Of a DNA stretch of 25,900 bases, positions 15,929 to 23,443 are shown piece by piece. The translations under genes and the position numbers were made by a program. The stretch comes from RGIG8306 sp964566025 (GTDB taxonomy: Bacteria > Bacillota > Clostridia > Lachnospirales > Lachnospiraceae). The stretch spans positions 1 to 25,900 of the forward strand of contig CAZMHF010000028.1 of the NCBI GenBank assembly GCA_964566025.1, in the 5' to 3' direction. A model generated the notes under the pieces. It searched no databases, was not told the origin of the DNA, and worked only from the letters and a program-made list of their open reading frames with translations. Each line of letters starts with the position of its first letter. Within the stretch, counting starts at the first letter, position 1.

Positions 15929-16675
15929 TTATTTGTAGTTTACGATTTGACCAAATTCTGCTTTTAAGGAAGCTCCACCAACAAGTCCACCATCAATATC
16001 TGCTTGCGCAAATAACTCGGCTGCACTTGCTGCGCTTACACTACCGCCGTATTGAATACGAATCTCTTCGGCTGTTTCTTTGTCATATATTTCGCTAATG
16101 CATACACGAATTGCTGCACAAACTTCTTGTGCTTGCTCTGTTGTTGCTACTTTGCCTGTTCCGATTGCCCAAATTGGTTCATAAGCAATAACCGTTTTTG
16201 CTGCATCAGATGCTGACACATTTAAGAAAGCAATTTTAATTTGTTGGCGAATAAAATCAATTGTAACGCCTTGCTCTCTTTGTGTTAGGCTTTCACCACA
16301 GCATACGATTGGTGTAATACCATGCTCGATTGCTTTTAAAACCTTTTTATTTACCGTCACATCTGTTTCGGCAAAATATTCACGACGCTCAGAATGTCCA
16401 ATGACAACATATTTTACACCTGCATCAACAAGCATTAGTGGAGAAATTTCTCCTGTATATGCGCCACTTTCCTCAAAGTACATATTTTCTGCACCAATAT
16501 TGATATTTGAGCCTTTTGCTGCTTCCATAGCTGGAATAATATCAATGGCTGGCACGCAAAATACAACATCTACTTCTTCATTTGCCACAAGTGGCTTTAG
16601 TTCATTTACTAATGCAACTGCTTGTGAAGGTGTCATATTCATCTTCCAGTTACCTGCGATTATTTTTTTTCTCAT
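15929..16675 (-). CDS. tpiA: Triosephosphate isomerase
   Basis: A TIM-barrel glycolytic enzyme interconverting dihydroxyacetone phosphate and glyceraldehyde 3-phosphate; 248 residues, normal length. Active-site residues visible: N9 and K11 (AGNWKMN), H94 in VIGHSERR, E166 in AYEPIWAIGTGK, and the phosphate loop YGGSVSAA near 209. It follows pgk by 19 bases, so it is cotranscribed. AGGAG lies 12 bases before the ATG, longer than usual, so translation may be coupled to pgk. A stem-loop separates it from gpmI. Confidence 0.98.
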   Translation of the reverse strand: MRKKIIAGNWKMNMTPSQAVALVNELKPLVANEEVDVVFCVPAIDIIPAMEAAKGSNINIGAENMYFEESGAYTGEISPLMLVDAGVKYVVIGHSERREYFAETDVTVNKKVLKAIEHGITPIVCCGESLTQREQGVTIDFIRQQIKIAFLNVSASDAAKTVIAYEPIWAIGTGKVATTEQAQEVCAAIRVCISEIYDKETAEEIRIQYGGSVSAASAAELFAQADIDGGLVGGASLKAEFGQIVNYK

Positions 16676-16694
16676 AGTAATACTAAGCTCCTAT

Positions 16695-17882
16695 CTATTT
16701 GTCGTTAGCTGCTGCTACGCCTGGAAGTTCTTTTCCCTCTAAGAATTCAAGTGATGCACCACCACCTGTTGAAATATGTGTCATTTTTTCGCCGAATCCA
16801 AGAATATTAACAGCGGCTGCACTATCACCACCACCAATAATGGTAATCGCATCAATATCTGCTAATGCCTTTGCAACAGCAATTGTACCTTTGTCGAAGT
16901 TCGACATCTCGAATACGCCCATTGGTCCATTCCATACAACTGTCTTTGCATCTGCCAATGCGTTTGTAAATATCTCGCGTGTCTTAGGTCCGATATCGAG
17001 TCCCATTTCATCCTCTTCCATACTTCCTTCTACAACACGGAATGGAACATCGTTTGAAAATTCTTTTGCAACAACCGTATCAACTGGAAGAAGGAAATTC
17101 ACACCCTTTTCTTTTGCCTTTTCCATCATCTCTTTTGCATATTCAATATAGTCTTCTTCTACCAATGAAGTACCGATACATTTGCCATTTGCTTTTGCAA
17201 ATGTGTATGCCATACCACCACCAATAATCAATGTGTCTACTTTATCTAATAGATTGTTGATTACGGAAATCTTTGAAGAAACCTTGGATCCGCCTAAGAT
17301 GGCTACGAATGGTCTTTCAGGATTGTTTACTGCATTTCCTAAGAAATCAATTTCTTTTTGCATCAAATAGCCTACTACGGCTGTTTTTACGAATTGTGTA
17401 ACACCAACATTTGAACAATGAGCACGATGAGCTGTTCCGAATGCGTCATTTACAAATACATCACAAATAGAAGCAAGGTCTTTGCTAAATGCCTCTAAGC
17501 ATTTTGATTCTTCCGCACGGAAACGTGTATTTTCTAATAGTACCACATCTCCTTCGTTCATCGCTTCAATTGCTTTGCGTGCATTATCACCTACGACTGT
17601 GTCATCAGCAGCAAAAACAACTTCTTTGTCAAGTAATTCGCTTAGGCGTTTTGCAACAGGTGCTAGTGAAAATTTTGCATCTGGTCCTTTTGGTTTTCCA
17701 AGGTGAGAGCAAAGAATCACTTTTCCACCATCATTTAATAATTTCTTGATTGTAGGAAGTGCTGCCACTAGACGATTTTCGTCTGTGATTTTGCCTTCTT
17801 GTAGTGGAACGTTGAAGTCACAACGCACTAATACGCGTTGGCCTTTTACATTAATATCATCAACTGATTTTTTGTTTAGCAT
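16695..17882 (-). CDS. pgk: Phosphoglycerate kinase
   Basis: Transfers phosphate from 1,3-bisphosphoglycerate to ADP; cytosolic monomer of 395 residues. Substrate-binding N-domain motifs: VRCDFNVPL at 19-27 (R20, D22, N24) and CSHLGKPKG at 58-66, then VNDAFGTAHRAH. Nucleotide-side motifs: GGSKVSSKI near 200, GPMGVFE, GGGDSAAAV and the C-terminal STGGGASLEFLEG. The ATG follows AAAGGAG. It is separated from gapA by a terminator hairpin, and a candidate promoter begins just past the gapA stop, so pgk-tpiA-gpmI may be transcribed both from its own start and by readthrough from gapA. Confidence 0.98.
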   Translation of the reverse strand: MLNKKSVDDINVKGQRVLVRCDFNVPLQEGKITDENRLVAALPTIKKLLNDGGKVILCSHLGKPKGPDAKFSLAPVAKRLSELLDKEVVFAADDTVVGDNARKAIEAMNEGDVVLLENTRFRAEESKCLEAFSKDLASICDVFVNDAFGTAHRAHCSNVGVTQFVKTAVVGYLMQKEIDFLGNAVNNPERPFVAILGGSKVSSKISVINNLLDKVDTLIIGGGMAYTFAKANGKCIGTSLVEEDYIEYAKEMMEKAKEKGVNFLLPVDTVVAKEFSNDVPFRVVEGSMEEDEMGLDIGPKTREIFTNALADAKTVVWNGPMGVFEMSNFDKGTIAVAKALADIDAITIIGGGDSAAAVNILGFGEKMTHISTGGGASLEFLEGKELPGVAAANDK

Positions 17883-17914
17883 AAATGCTCCTTTCTAGTT
17901 AGATGCTTAAAAAA

Positions 17915-17939
17915 GGACCCAGTCCTGTGGACCGGACCC
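17915..17939 (-). terminator. Terminator or attenuator between gapA and pgk
   Basis: An 11-bp stem with three G-T pairs (GGGTCCGGTCC / GGACTGGGTCC), 3-base loop, then TTTTTT on the minus strand, 27 bases ahead of the pgk start. Confidence 0.88.
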
Positions 17940-17951
17940 TTATTTGAGTCT

Positions 17952-17981
17952 ATAATATGTTTAACTAAACCGTTGTATCAA
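17952..17981 (-). promoter_or_regulatory. Candidate promoter for pgk-tpiA-gpmI
   Basis: TTGATA (17976-17981), 18-base spacer, TATTAT (17952-17957), each 5 of 6 to consensus. It begins 5 bases past the gapA stop; its start point would fall a few bases before the 17915-17939 hairpin. Confidence 0.55.
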
Positions 17982-17986
17982 ATAAA

Positions 17987-18997
17987 TTAGCCTAATTCAG
18001 CGAAATATTTGATTGTACGAACCATTTGGCTTGTATAACTGTTTTCGTTGTCGTACCAAGAAACAACTTGAACTTGGAATAAATCATCATTGATTTTTGT
18101 AACCATTGTTTGAGTTGCATCAAATAATGAACCAAATGAGCTTCCTACGATATCAGAAGATACTAATTCTTCTTCTGTATATCCGAAAGATTCGCTTGAA
18201 GCTGCCTTCATAGCTGCGTTGATTCCTTCTTTAGTGATATCTTTGCCCTTAACAACAGCGATTAAGATAGTTGTTGAACCTGTAGGTACAGGAACACGTT
18301 GAGCAGAACCAATTAATTTTCCGTTTAATGCTGGGATAACTAAACCGATTGCTTTTGCAGCACCTGTTGAGTTAGGAACGATATTAACCGCACCTGCACG
18401 AGCACGTCTGAAATCACCCTTTGCATGAGGTCCGTCAAGAATCATTTGATCTCCTGTGTAAGCATGAACAGTTGTCATGATACCACTTTGGATTTCAGCA
18501 AAGTTATTTAATGTGTTAGCCATAGGAGCTAAACAGTTTGTTGTACAAGAAGCTGCAGAAATAATTGTGTCTTCTTTTGTTAGAACATTTTCATTTACAC
18601 TGAAAACTACTGTAGGAAGATCATTTCCTGCTGGAGCAGAAATAACAACTTTCTTAGCGCCTGCATCGATATGAGCTTGGCTCTTTGCTTTTGATACATA
18701 AAAACCTGTACATTCTAGAACAACATCTACACCAACTTCTCCCCATGGAAGGTCTGCTGCGTTACGTTGTGAATAAATTTTGATTTCTGTTCCGTCAACG
18801 ATGATAGAATCTTCTGTAGCAACTACATCCTTATTGTATCTTCCTTGTGACGAATCATATTTAAGTAAGTGAGCTAACATAGCTGGGCTAGTTAAATCGT
18901 TGATAGCCACTACTTCATAACCTTCTGCGCCAAACATTTGTCTGAAAGCAAGACGTCCAATGCGTCCAAATCCATTGATTGCAACTTTTACTGACAT
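17987..18997 (-). CDS. gapA: Glyceraldehyde-3-phosphate dehydrogenase, NAD type
   Basis: Oxidative phosphorylation of glyceraldehyde 3-phosphate in glycolysis, 336 residues. The NAD-binding Rossmann motif INGFGRIGRLAF is at 7-18, and D34 (INDLTS) fits NAD rather than NADP preference. The catalytic cysteine is C151 in SAASCTTNCLAP, with H178 in TTVHAYTGDQ. The start follows AGGAGG at a normal distance. It is the first gene of the glycolytic block. No CggR-type central glycolytic regulator precedes it, unlike the Bacillus operon. It ends in its own hairpin with a T-run, so gapA mRNA can be made in excess of pgk-tpiA-gpmI. Confidence 0.98.
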   Translation of the reverse strand: MSVKVAINGFGRIGRLAFRQMFGAEGYEVVAINDLTSPAMLAHLLKYDSSQGRYNKDVVATEDSIIVDGTEIKIYSQRNAADLPWGEVGVDVVLECTGFYVSKAKSQAHIDAGAKKVVISAPAGNDLPTVVFSVNENVLTKEDTIISAASCTTNCLAPMANTLNNFAEIQSGIMTTVHAYTGDQMILDGPHAKGDFRRARAGAVNIVPNSTGAAKAIGLVIPALNGKLIGSAQRVPVPTGSTTILIAVVKGKDITKEGINAAMKAASSESFGYTEEELVSSDIVGSSFGSLFDATQTMVTKINDDLFQVQVVSWYDNENSYTSQMVRTIKYFAELG

Positions 18998-19057
18998 GTA
19001 ATCATCCTCCTAGATTAGTATTTCATTTAATTGTTAATAATTAATCAATCAATATTA

Positions 19058-19086
19058 ATGATACTCGCTTTCACCTAAAAAAGCAA
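19058..19086 (-). promoter_or_regulatory. Candidate gapA promoter
   Basis: TTGCTT (19081-19086), 17 bases, TATCAT (19058-19063). The -10 is good (5 of 6), the -35 weak (3 of 6). It gives an AT-rich leader of about 55 bases. Confidence 0.45.
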
Positions 19087-19114
19087 GCCATTTTTGCAAG
19101 GAATCAATTAAAAT

Positions 19115-19171
19115 ACACGCACAATTTCATTTTTAGCATTTGTGCTCAAAAAAATGAATTTTTATGCGTGT
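19115..19171 (-). terminator. Terminator after the Na/Pi cotransporter gene
   Basis: Outer arms ACACGCA / TGCGTGT (19165-19171 with 19115-19121) and inner arms TTCATTTTT / AAAAATGAA form one long hairpin. It starts 8 bases past the stop codon, and the minus tail is ATTTTAATT. Confidence 0.75.
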
Positions 19172-19178
19172 AAATTGT

Positions 19179-20858
19179 TTATTTTTCGCTTATAACATAA
19201 TTCGCAATATTGTAGGCATGATCGGAAATTCTCTCAAGATTGTTTATGGCATCTAAGAATACCACGCCTGTTGATGCATTACATTTATTATTTGCTAAAC
19301 GTGTAATATGTTTTTCGCGCAAGCTATTTTCAAGTAAATCAACGGATTCCTCTAATTCGATAACGCGTTTTGCTGTACCCAAATTCTCCGTCTCTCTCGC
19401 TCTAATTGCTGTCTCGAAGCATTCAATCACGCGTTCGTTCATTTGGCGAATATCTTCAATCGCTGTTGCCGAAAATGCAATTTCATCTTTGATCAAGGAT
19501 TCTGCAAGCTCTGCAATATTTTCAGCATGGTCACCAATACGCTCAATATCGCTAATTGTATAGAACACATGATTCAATAGCTCATGCTGCCTTTCTGTTA
19601 AATTAAGATTGCTTACCTTAACTAAGTACTCTGTAAGGGTTTTTTCCATATAGTTGATTTTCTTTTCGTTTTCATAAATCATCTTAATGGACTGTCCATC
19701 TAAATCAATAATACTTTGCGTTGCCATCTTTGTATTTTCCAATGTAAGATACGCCATCTTCACTGCCTCTTTTACGGAGTTTTCAATCGCAAAGCCTGGT
19801 GTTTCCAACAAACGTTTGTCTAAGTGACGTTTTAAACTTTGTTCTACATTTTCAAAATCAATGACTTCGCCTTTTTCGCTTTCATCTTCGCAAATAATAA
19901 TTTTTGAAATCTTAACTAATTGATTCGCAAACGGTAATAATAACAATGTATTTGCCACATTAAAGATTGTATGGAATACTGAAATTTTAACACTATCAAC
20001 TGATGCAGCCGCTAGCTCTTTATTGATCATAAAGATAATAAACATCAAGCCACCAAAGACGACGGTTCCAATAATATTGAACATCAAATGGATAATCGCA
20101 GCGCGCTTTGCGTTTTTAGGTGCGCCAATACTAGACAGCATCGCGGTAAAGCAAGAACCGATATTTGAACCTAAACTAATATATACCGCTGCATTGAAGG
20201 TAACCACACCTTGTAAGGCGAGCGTTTGCAAAATACCGACGGATACGGAGGAGCTTTGCAACAAGCCTGTTACAAGCATACCAATAGCAATTCCAAGGAA
20301 TGGGTTGCTACCAAATAGCTCGAACGCTTTTACAAATAGTGGACTTTTTGCGTAAACGGAAAGTGATGAGGACATCAATTCAAGACCCATAAATAAGAAT
20401 CCCAAACCAATCACGATTTCTCCGATAATATTGCTAAGTTGCTTTTTAGAGAACATAATGAGAAGAGCTGCCATACCAATTAAGAATGGTGCATAAAATC
20501 CTGGTTTTAGCACTTCCATCTTCTCACCGAATTGGCTAATTGAAATAATCCATGACGTAATGGTGGTTCCGATATTGGCACCCATAATCACGCCTACCGC
20601 TTGTGTAAGGCTCATAATACCTGCATTAACAAAACCGACCACCATAACGGTTGTGGCACCAGAGCTTTGAATAATAGAAGTAATAAGTGCACCCACGATA
20701 ATTGCTAAAAATCGATTGTTTGTAAGCATCCCCATCAAATGGTTCATCTTATTTCCTGCTGATTTTTGCATACCACCAGCCATTAGCTTCATACCATATA
20801 GGAACATTCCTAATCCGCCAAAGAAGCCAAATAATGCTTTTACATCTGCTATCGCCAT
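19179..20858 (-). CDS. Na/Pi cotransporter (NptA type) with C-terminal PhoU domain
   Basis: A 559-residue membrane protein. Two inverted PNaS repeats carry the substrate signatures QSSGATT (64-70) and QSSSVSVG (201-208), with about eight hydrophobic helices up to residue 330. From about 345 to the end it is a PhoU-like helical domain with the typical acidic, helix-breaking pattern (ERIGDHAENIAE and ERISDHAYNIANY). The family moves phosphate with sodium; in several bacteria these fusions may act in phosphate export or homeostasis, so direction is uncertain. AGG-rich site GGAGG sits 4-5 bases before the ATG, 12 bases after ispF. It is the last gene of a three-gene operon. No Pho box was recognised. 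Confidence 0.93.
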   Translation of the reverse strand: MAIADVKALFGFFGGLGMFLYGMKLMAGGMQKSAGNKMNHLMGMLTNNRFLAIIVGALITSIIQSSGATTVMVVGFVNAGIMSLTQAVGVIMGANIGTTITSWIISISQFGEKMEVLKPGFYAPFLIGMAALLIMFSKKQLSNIIGEIVIGLGFLFMGLELMSSSLSVYAKSPLFVKAFELFGSNPFLGIAIGMLVTGLLQSSSVSVGILQTLALQGVVTFNAAVYISLGSNIGSCFTAMLSSIGAPKNAKRAAIIHLMFNIIGTVVFGGLMFIIFMINKELAAASVDSVKISVFHTIFNVANTLLLLPFANQLVKISKIIICEDESEKGEVIDFENVEQSLKRHLDKRLLETPGFAIENSVKEAVKMAYLTLENTKMATQSIIDLDGQSIKMIYENEKKINYMEKTLTEYLVKVSNLNLTERQHELLNHVFYTISDIERIGDHAENIAELAESLIKDEIAFSATAIEDIRQMNERVIECFETAIRARETENLGTAKRVIELEESVDLLENSLREKHITRLANNKCNASTGVVFLDAINNLERISDHAYNIANYVISEK

Positions 20859-20870
20859 AATTCCTCCAAT

Positions 20871-21425
20871 TTATCCTTGCTTTTTTGCACACCCTGTGCA
20901 ACCTTCACACCCCATTTTGTCAGATGAGGCCGCCAAATAACTTGTCATATCTGATAGTTCATATAATAACGCAATCGCTTGTGCGCTAATACCTTCTCCA
21001 CTTCCTGTAAAACCAAGCCCTTCTTCTGTCGTCATTTTTATATTGATTTGTTTTATTTCTATATTTAGGACAGAAGCGATCTTTTTGATCATTTCCTCGC
21101 GATAAGGAGATAGTTTTGGTTTTTGTGCAATAATCGTCATATCCACATTGCCAATCACAAACCCACCTTCTACTATACGACGATTTACTTCTGTAAGCAA
21201 TACCAAACTGTCTGCATTTTTGTATTTATTATCGTTATCGGGAAACAACGTCCCTATATCTCCCATCGCACAAGCCCCTAATAGTGCATCCATTAGTGCA
21301 TGTGTCAGTACATCCGCATCTGAATGTCCTAATAATCCTTTTTCAAATGGAATGTTTACTCCACCTAAAATTAATTCGCGTCCTTCAACTAATTGATGGA
21401 CATCATAACCCATTCCTATTCTCAT
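20871..21425 (-). CDS. ispF: 2-C-methyl-D-erythritol 2,4-cyclodiphosphate synthase with Cys-rich tail
   Basis: Fifth enzyme of the non-mevalonate isoprenoid pathway, forming MEcPP and releasing CMP; normally a zinc-containing trimer. The zinc ligands are D8 and H10 (GYDVHQL) and H42 (HSDADVLTHALMDALLG). AQKPKLSPY and TTEEGLGFTGSGEGI are the CTP/diphosphate-binding segments. The family usually ends near residue 157-160; this protein has 184, with an extra tail whose end carries C173, C176 and C179 (GCEGCTGC). That CxxCxxC motif could bind a metal or Fe-S cluster. The gene lies 10 bases after the lipid kinase and 12 before the Na/Pi transporter, so all three are one operon. Core assignment is secure; the role of the tail is unknown. 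Confidence 0.95.
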   Translation of the reverse strand: MRIGMGYDVHQLVEGRELILGGVNIPFEKGLLGHSDADVLTHALMDALLGACAMGDIGTLFPDNDNKYKNADSLVLLTEVNRRIVEGGFVIGNVDMTIIAQKPKLSPYREEMIKKIASVLNIEIKQINIKMTTEEGLGFTGSGEGISAQAIALLYELSDMTSYLAASSDKMGCEGCTGCAKKQG

Positions 21426-21435
21426 GCTCCATCAC

Positions 21436-22365
21436 CTATCCTGTTATTATGCGTAGTTTTTGTGGTACATATTCAACTTGAAATGTCACTAGATCTCCAA
21501 TTAACTCGCCATCGGTATGTACAACATTTTTTCTGTTTTTTTCTACTTCGATCGTCACGTTCTTCCCCGTAAGCATCAATGCGCCCTTTTTATGAATGTG
21601 TTTACCTGTAATGCTACAAAACAGAAGATACACAAATTGGAGTTTTGTGGCAGATCGTATAATGCATACATCAAATAAACCATCACTCACATTGGCGTTT
21701 GGAGCAAACTTAAAGCCTGCGCCTTCATACTTATGATTATGAATAGAGATAAAGTTGATAGTGGATAATTCTTTTTTTTGCCCATCTACGAAAATGCGTG
21801 CACGAAATGGTTTGTTAGCGAGAATTTGTTTTATTCCCTCAATAACATAAACGCTTTTTCCCATATGCCACTTATTCAATTTTTCTTTTAAGTTGCTATT
21901 TCCAATGCGTTCGATAACCTCTGCATCATAGCCAACGCCACAACTAACTGCAAACTTACGTTCGATTTGGCGTTCCTCATTTTTCAAAATGCCAATATCA
22001 AGTGACATATAATGTTTTGGTTCTAATATACTATCTATCAAATCCAATGGTTTTTTCTTTACAGGCAGATCTCTAACGAAATCATTGCCCGAACCAGACG
22101 GAATAACCGCTATCGTCACAAGAGCAAAATTCTCGATGCCATTGATGACTTCATTGATTGTGCCATCACCACCAACAATCACGATAATAATTGGTTCCAC
22201 TATATCGGTTGTGATTTCTCTTGCAATTTGTGTCGCAGTATAGTCTTTTCGTGTTTCATAACACACAAAGGCAACCTGACTCTCATCAAGCTTTTTCTTT
22301 ATAGCATCCCACGTAATTTTAGATTTTCCTGCTTTAGCGCTTGGGTTAACGATAAAATAATGCAT
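21436..22365 (-). CDS. Diacylglycerol/lipid kinase family protein (DagK/YegS type)
   Basis: A 309-residue soluble lipid kinase with the diacylglycerol kinase catalytic domain at the N-terminus: nucleotide loop GGDGTINEVINGI (65-77) and PSGSGNDFVRDL (89-100). The C-terminal beta-rich half ends with HTDGELIG, the usual family ending. In Gram-positives, DgkB of this fold recycles diacylglycerol from lipoteichoic acid synthesis to phosphatidic acid; YegS-like members use other lipids, so the substrate is not fixed. TAGGAGA precedes the ATG. It is the first gene of the operon with ispF and the Na/Pi transporter, driven by an extended -10 promoter at 22401-22428. Confidence 0.9.
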   Translation of the reverse strand: MHYFIVNPSAKAGKSKITWDAIKKKLDESQVAFVCYETRKDYTATQIAREITTDIVEPIIIVIVGGDGTINEVINGIENFALVTIAVIPSGSGNDFVRDLPVKKKPLDLIDSILEPKHYMSLDIGILKNEERQIERKFAVSCGVGYDAEVIERIGNSNLKEKLNKWHMGKSVYVIEGIKQILANKPFRARIFVDGQKKELSTINFISIHNHKYEGAGFKFAPNANVSDGLFDVCIIRSATKLQFVYLLFCSITGKHIHKKGALMLTGKNVTIEVEKNRKNVVHTDGELIGDLVTFQVEYVPQKLRIITG

Positions 22366-22400
22366 TTCATCTCCTAACTCGTATATACAAAATCCATATC

Positions 22401-22428
22401 AGTATAACATATTTTTTTGTTTGTACAA
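22401..22428 (-). promoter_or_regulatory. Promoter of the lipid kinase-ispF-Na/Pi operon
   Basis: TATACT (22401-22406) with an extended TGT just upstream, and TTGTAC (22423-22428) at 16 bases. The -35 is weak but the extended -10 compensates. Confidence 0.6.
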
Positions 22429-22477
22429 AATGTTTTTTCGTATAATTTGCTTTCTGAAAATTTTTCGAAAAAAGGTG

Positions 22478-22506
22478 TTGACATTTCTCGAAACAAGCTT
22501 TATATT
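22478..22506 (+). promoter_or_regulatory. tRNA operon promoter
   Basis: Perfect TTGACA (22478-22483), 17-base spacer, TATATT (22501-22506; TATTAT overlaps two bases later). The tRNA-Val gene begins 27 bases downstream. Confidence 0.85.
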
Positions 22507-22533
22507 ATAAAAGCAGTTGAAAAACTGACCCAT

Positions 22534-22606
22534 GGGATCTTAGCTCAGCTGGGAGAGCATCTGCCTTACAAGCAGAGGGTCACAGGTTCGAGCCCTGTAG
22601 GTCCCA
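22534..22606 (+). tRNA. tRNA-Val (anticodon TAC)
   Basis: A 73-base cloverleaf: acceptor GGGATCT / AGGTCCC with one T-G pair, D-arm with TTAGCTCAGCTGGGAGAGC, anticodon stem TCTGC / GCAGA with loop CTTACAA, T-arm around GGTTCGAGCC, discriminator A. The 3' CCA is not encoded. First gene of a two-tRNA transcript. Confidence 0.95.
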
Positions 22607-22623
22607 TTTTTTATTTTATATAT

Positions 22624-22697
22624 GGCGGAATAGCTCAGTTGGCCAGAGCACACGGTTCATACCCGTGGTGTCGAGAGTTCGAATCTCCCTTCCGCTA
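22624..22697 (+). tRNA. tRNA-Met (anticodon CAT), elongator type
   Basis: A 74-base cloverleaf: acceptor GGCGGAA / TTCCGCT with a G-T first pair, as in the Bacillus elongator tRNA-Met. Anticodon stem CACGG / CCGTG, loop TTCATAC, T-loop GTTCGAATC. CCA is not encoded. The GG start with G-T rather than an unpaired C1 speaks against initiator tRNA; the anticodon loop differs from Ile-CAT. Confidence 0.93.
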
Positions 22698-22701
22698 CTA
22701 G

Positions 22702-22733
22702 AGACTTTGATCATTTCGATCGAAGTCTTTTTT
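22702..22733 (+). terminator. tRNA operon terminator
   Basis: AGACTTTGATC / GATCGAAGTCT (one T-G pair), 5-base loop, followed by a T-run, 5 bases after tRNA-Met. Confidence 0.93.
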
Positions 22734-22760
22734 CAATATCAAAAACAGCAAAAAAAGAAA

Positions 22761-22798
22761 CTCATCTACGAAACGATGTGTATCGTTTTGCAAATGAG
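22761..22798 (-). terminator. Terminator of the glutamine synthetase-ANTAR operon
   Basis: Stem CTCAT...AAACGAT / ATCGTTT...ATGAG with small mismatches and a 4-base loop. The minus tail is TTTCTTTTTTT. It begins 5 bases after the ANTAR stop codon. Confidence 0.9.
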
Positions 22799-22802
22799 CT
22801 CT

Positions 22803-23387
22803 CTATGTATATGTCCGAATAATATCTTCTGCTATAAGTTTTTTGGAAACGCAACGATCCATCGCTTGCTTTTCAATATAATGATGCGCACTTGGTTCAT
22901 CTAGCTTGAGCTCACTAATCAACAACCATTTTGCTCGATTTACCATTCTGATTTCTTCCATCTTCTCCTCAATGGAAAGTGTTTTCTTTTCGGTTTTGCG
23001 AATTCGCTCTCTCGCACTAGCCAGCCAGCCAAACGCCATCAAAAGTGTAGGCTTTGCTGTTGGTTTTGAAAGCAAAAACACACCATGTTCTGCTGTTTTT
23101 TCAAATATCTCTGCACGAAATTCTGCTTTCACCATAAGAAGAACAATCGTATTTCTTGAATTGCTTGTATCAATGGCAAAGCGTGTGCCCATATCACCTG
23201 GCAGAGGTGAATTGATAATAACAAAATCAAAACCTCGCTCGGCAATCGCTCGTTTTGCCGAACTAATACTATCGACAATACAAACTGGCGAATAAGACGA
23301 TTCAGGAAGCAATGGTATAATCGCTGTATTAAATTTCTCTGATGATGAAACAATTAATACACTATATACTCTCTCTTTAAGATTCAC
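22803..23387 (-). CDS. ANTAR-domain regulator with degenerate receiver
   Basis: A 194-residue RNA-binding antiterminator-type regulator. I start at GTG 23387, which has a perfect AAAGGAGG at 8-base spacing; the frame is open to a TTG at 23447 overlapping the glnA stop, but without a ribosome site. Residues 8-128 have the receiver fold, but the acidic pocket is SSS (14-16), the phosphoacceptor position is N59 (VIINSPLPGD), and only K108 remains, so phosphorylation is unlikely. Residues about 137-190 form the ANTAR domain (EEKMEEIRMVNRAKWLLI, then a DEPSAHHYIEKQAMD segment), which binds paired hexaloop RNA hairpins and blocks termination in EutV and NasR. It follows glutamine synthetase by 56 bases, so it probably controls nitrogen genes including this operon. 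Confidence 0.9.
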   Translation of the reverse strand: MNLKERVYSVLIVSSSEKFNTAIIPLLPESSYSPVCIVDSISSAKRAIAERGFDFVIINSPLPGDMGTRFAIDTSNSRNTIVLLMVKAEFRAEIFEKTAEHGVFLLSKPTAKPTLLMAFGWLASARERIRKTEKKTLSIEEKMEEIRMVNRAKWLLISELKLDEPSAHHYIEKQAMDRCVSKKLIAEDIIRTYT

Positions 23388-23443
23388 CCTTGCTTCCTCC
23401 TTTATATTTTTTATTGCGCCATCCTCACAGATGGTATTTTCGA

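Noticed and set aside
22417..22701. Open frame of 94 codons over the tRNA promoter and both tRNAs
   Set aside because: It reads through two tRNA cloverleaves and is a known kind of spurious prediction.
23415..23435. Hairpin CCATC-TGTGAG-GATGG between glnA and the ANTAR gene as an ANTAR target
   Set aside because: The hexaloop has G at position 4 but T rather than A at position 1. No second hexaloop hairpin and no terminator follow, so it does not meet the two-hairpin ANTAR motif.
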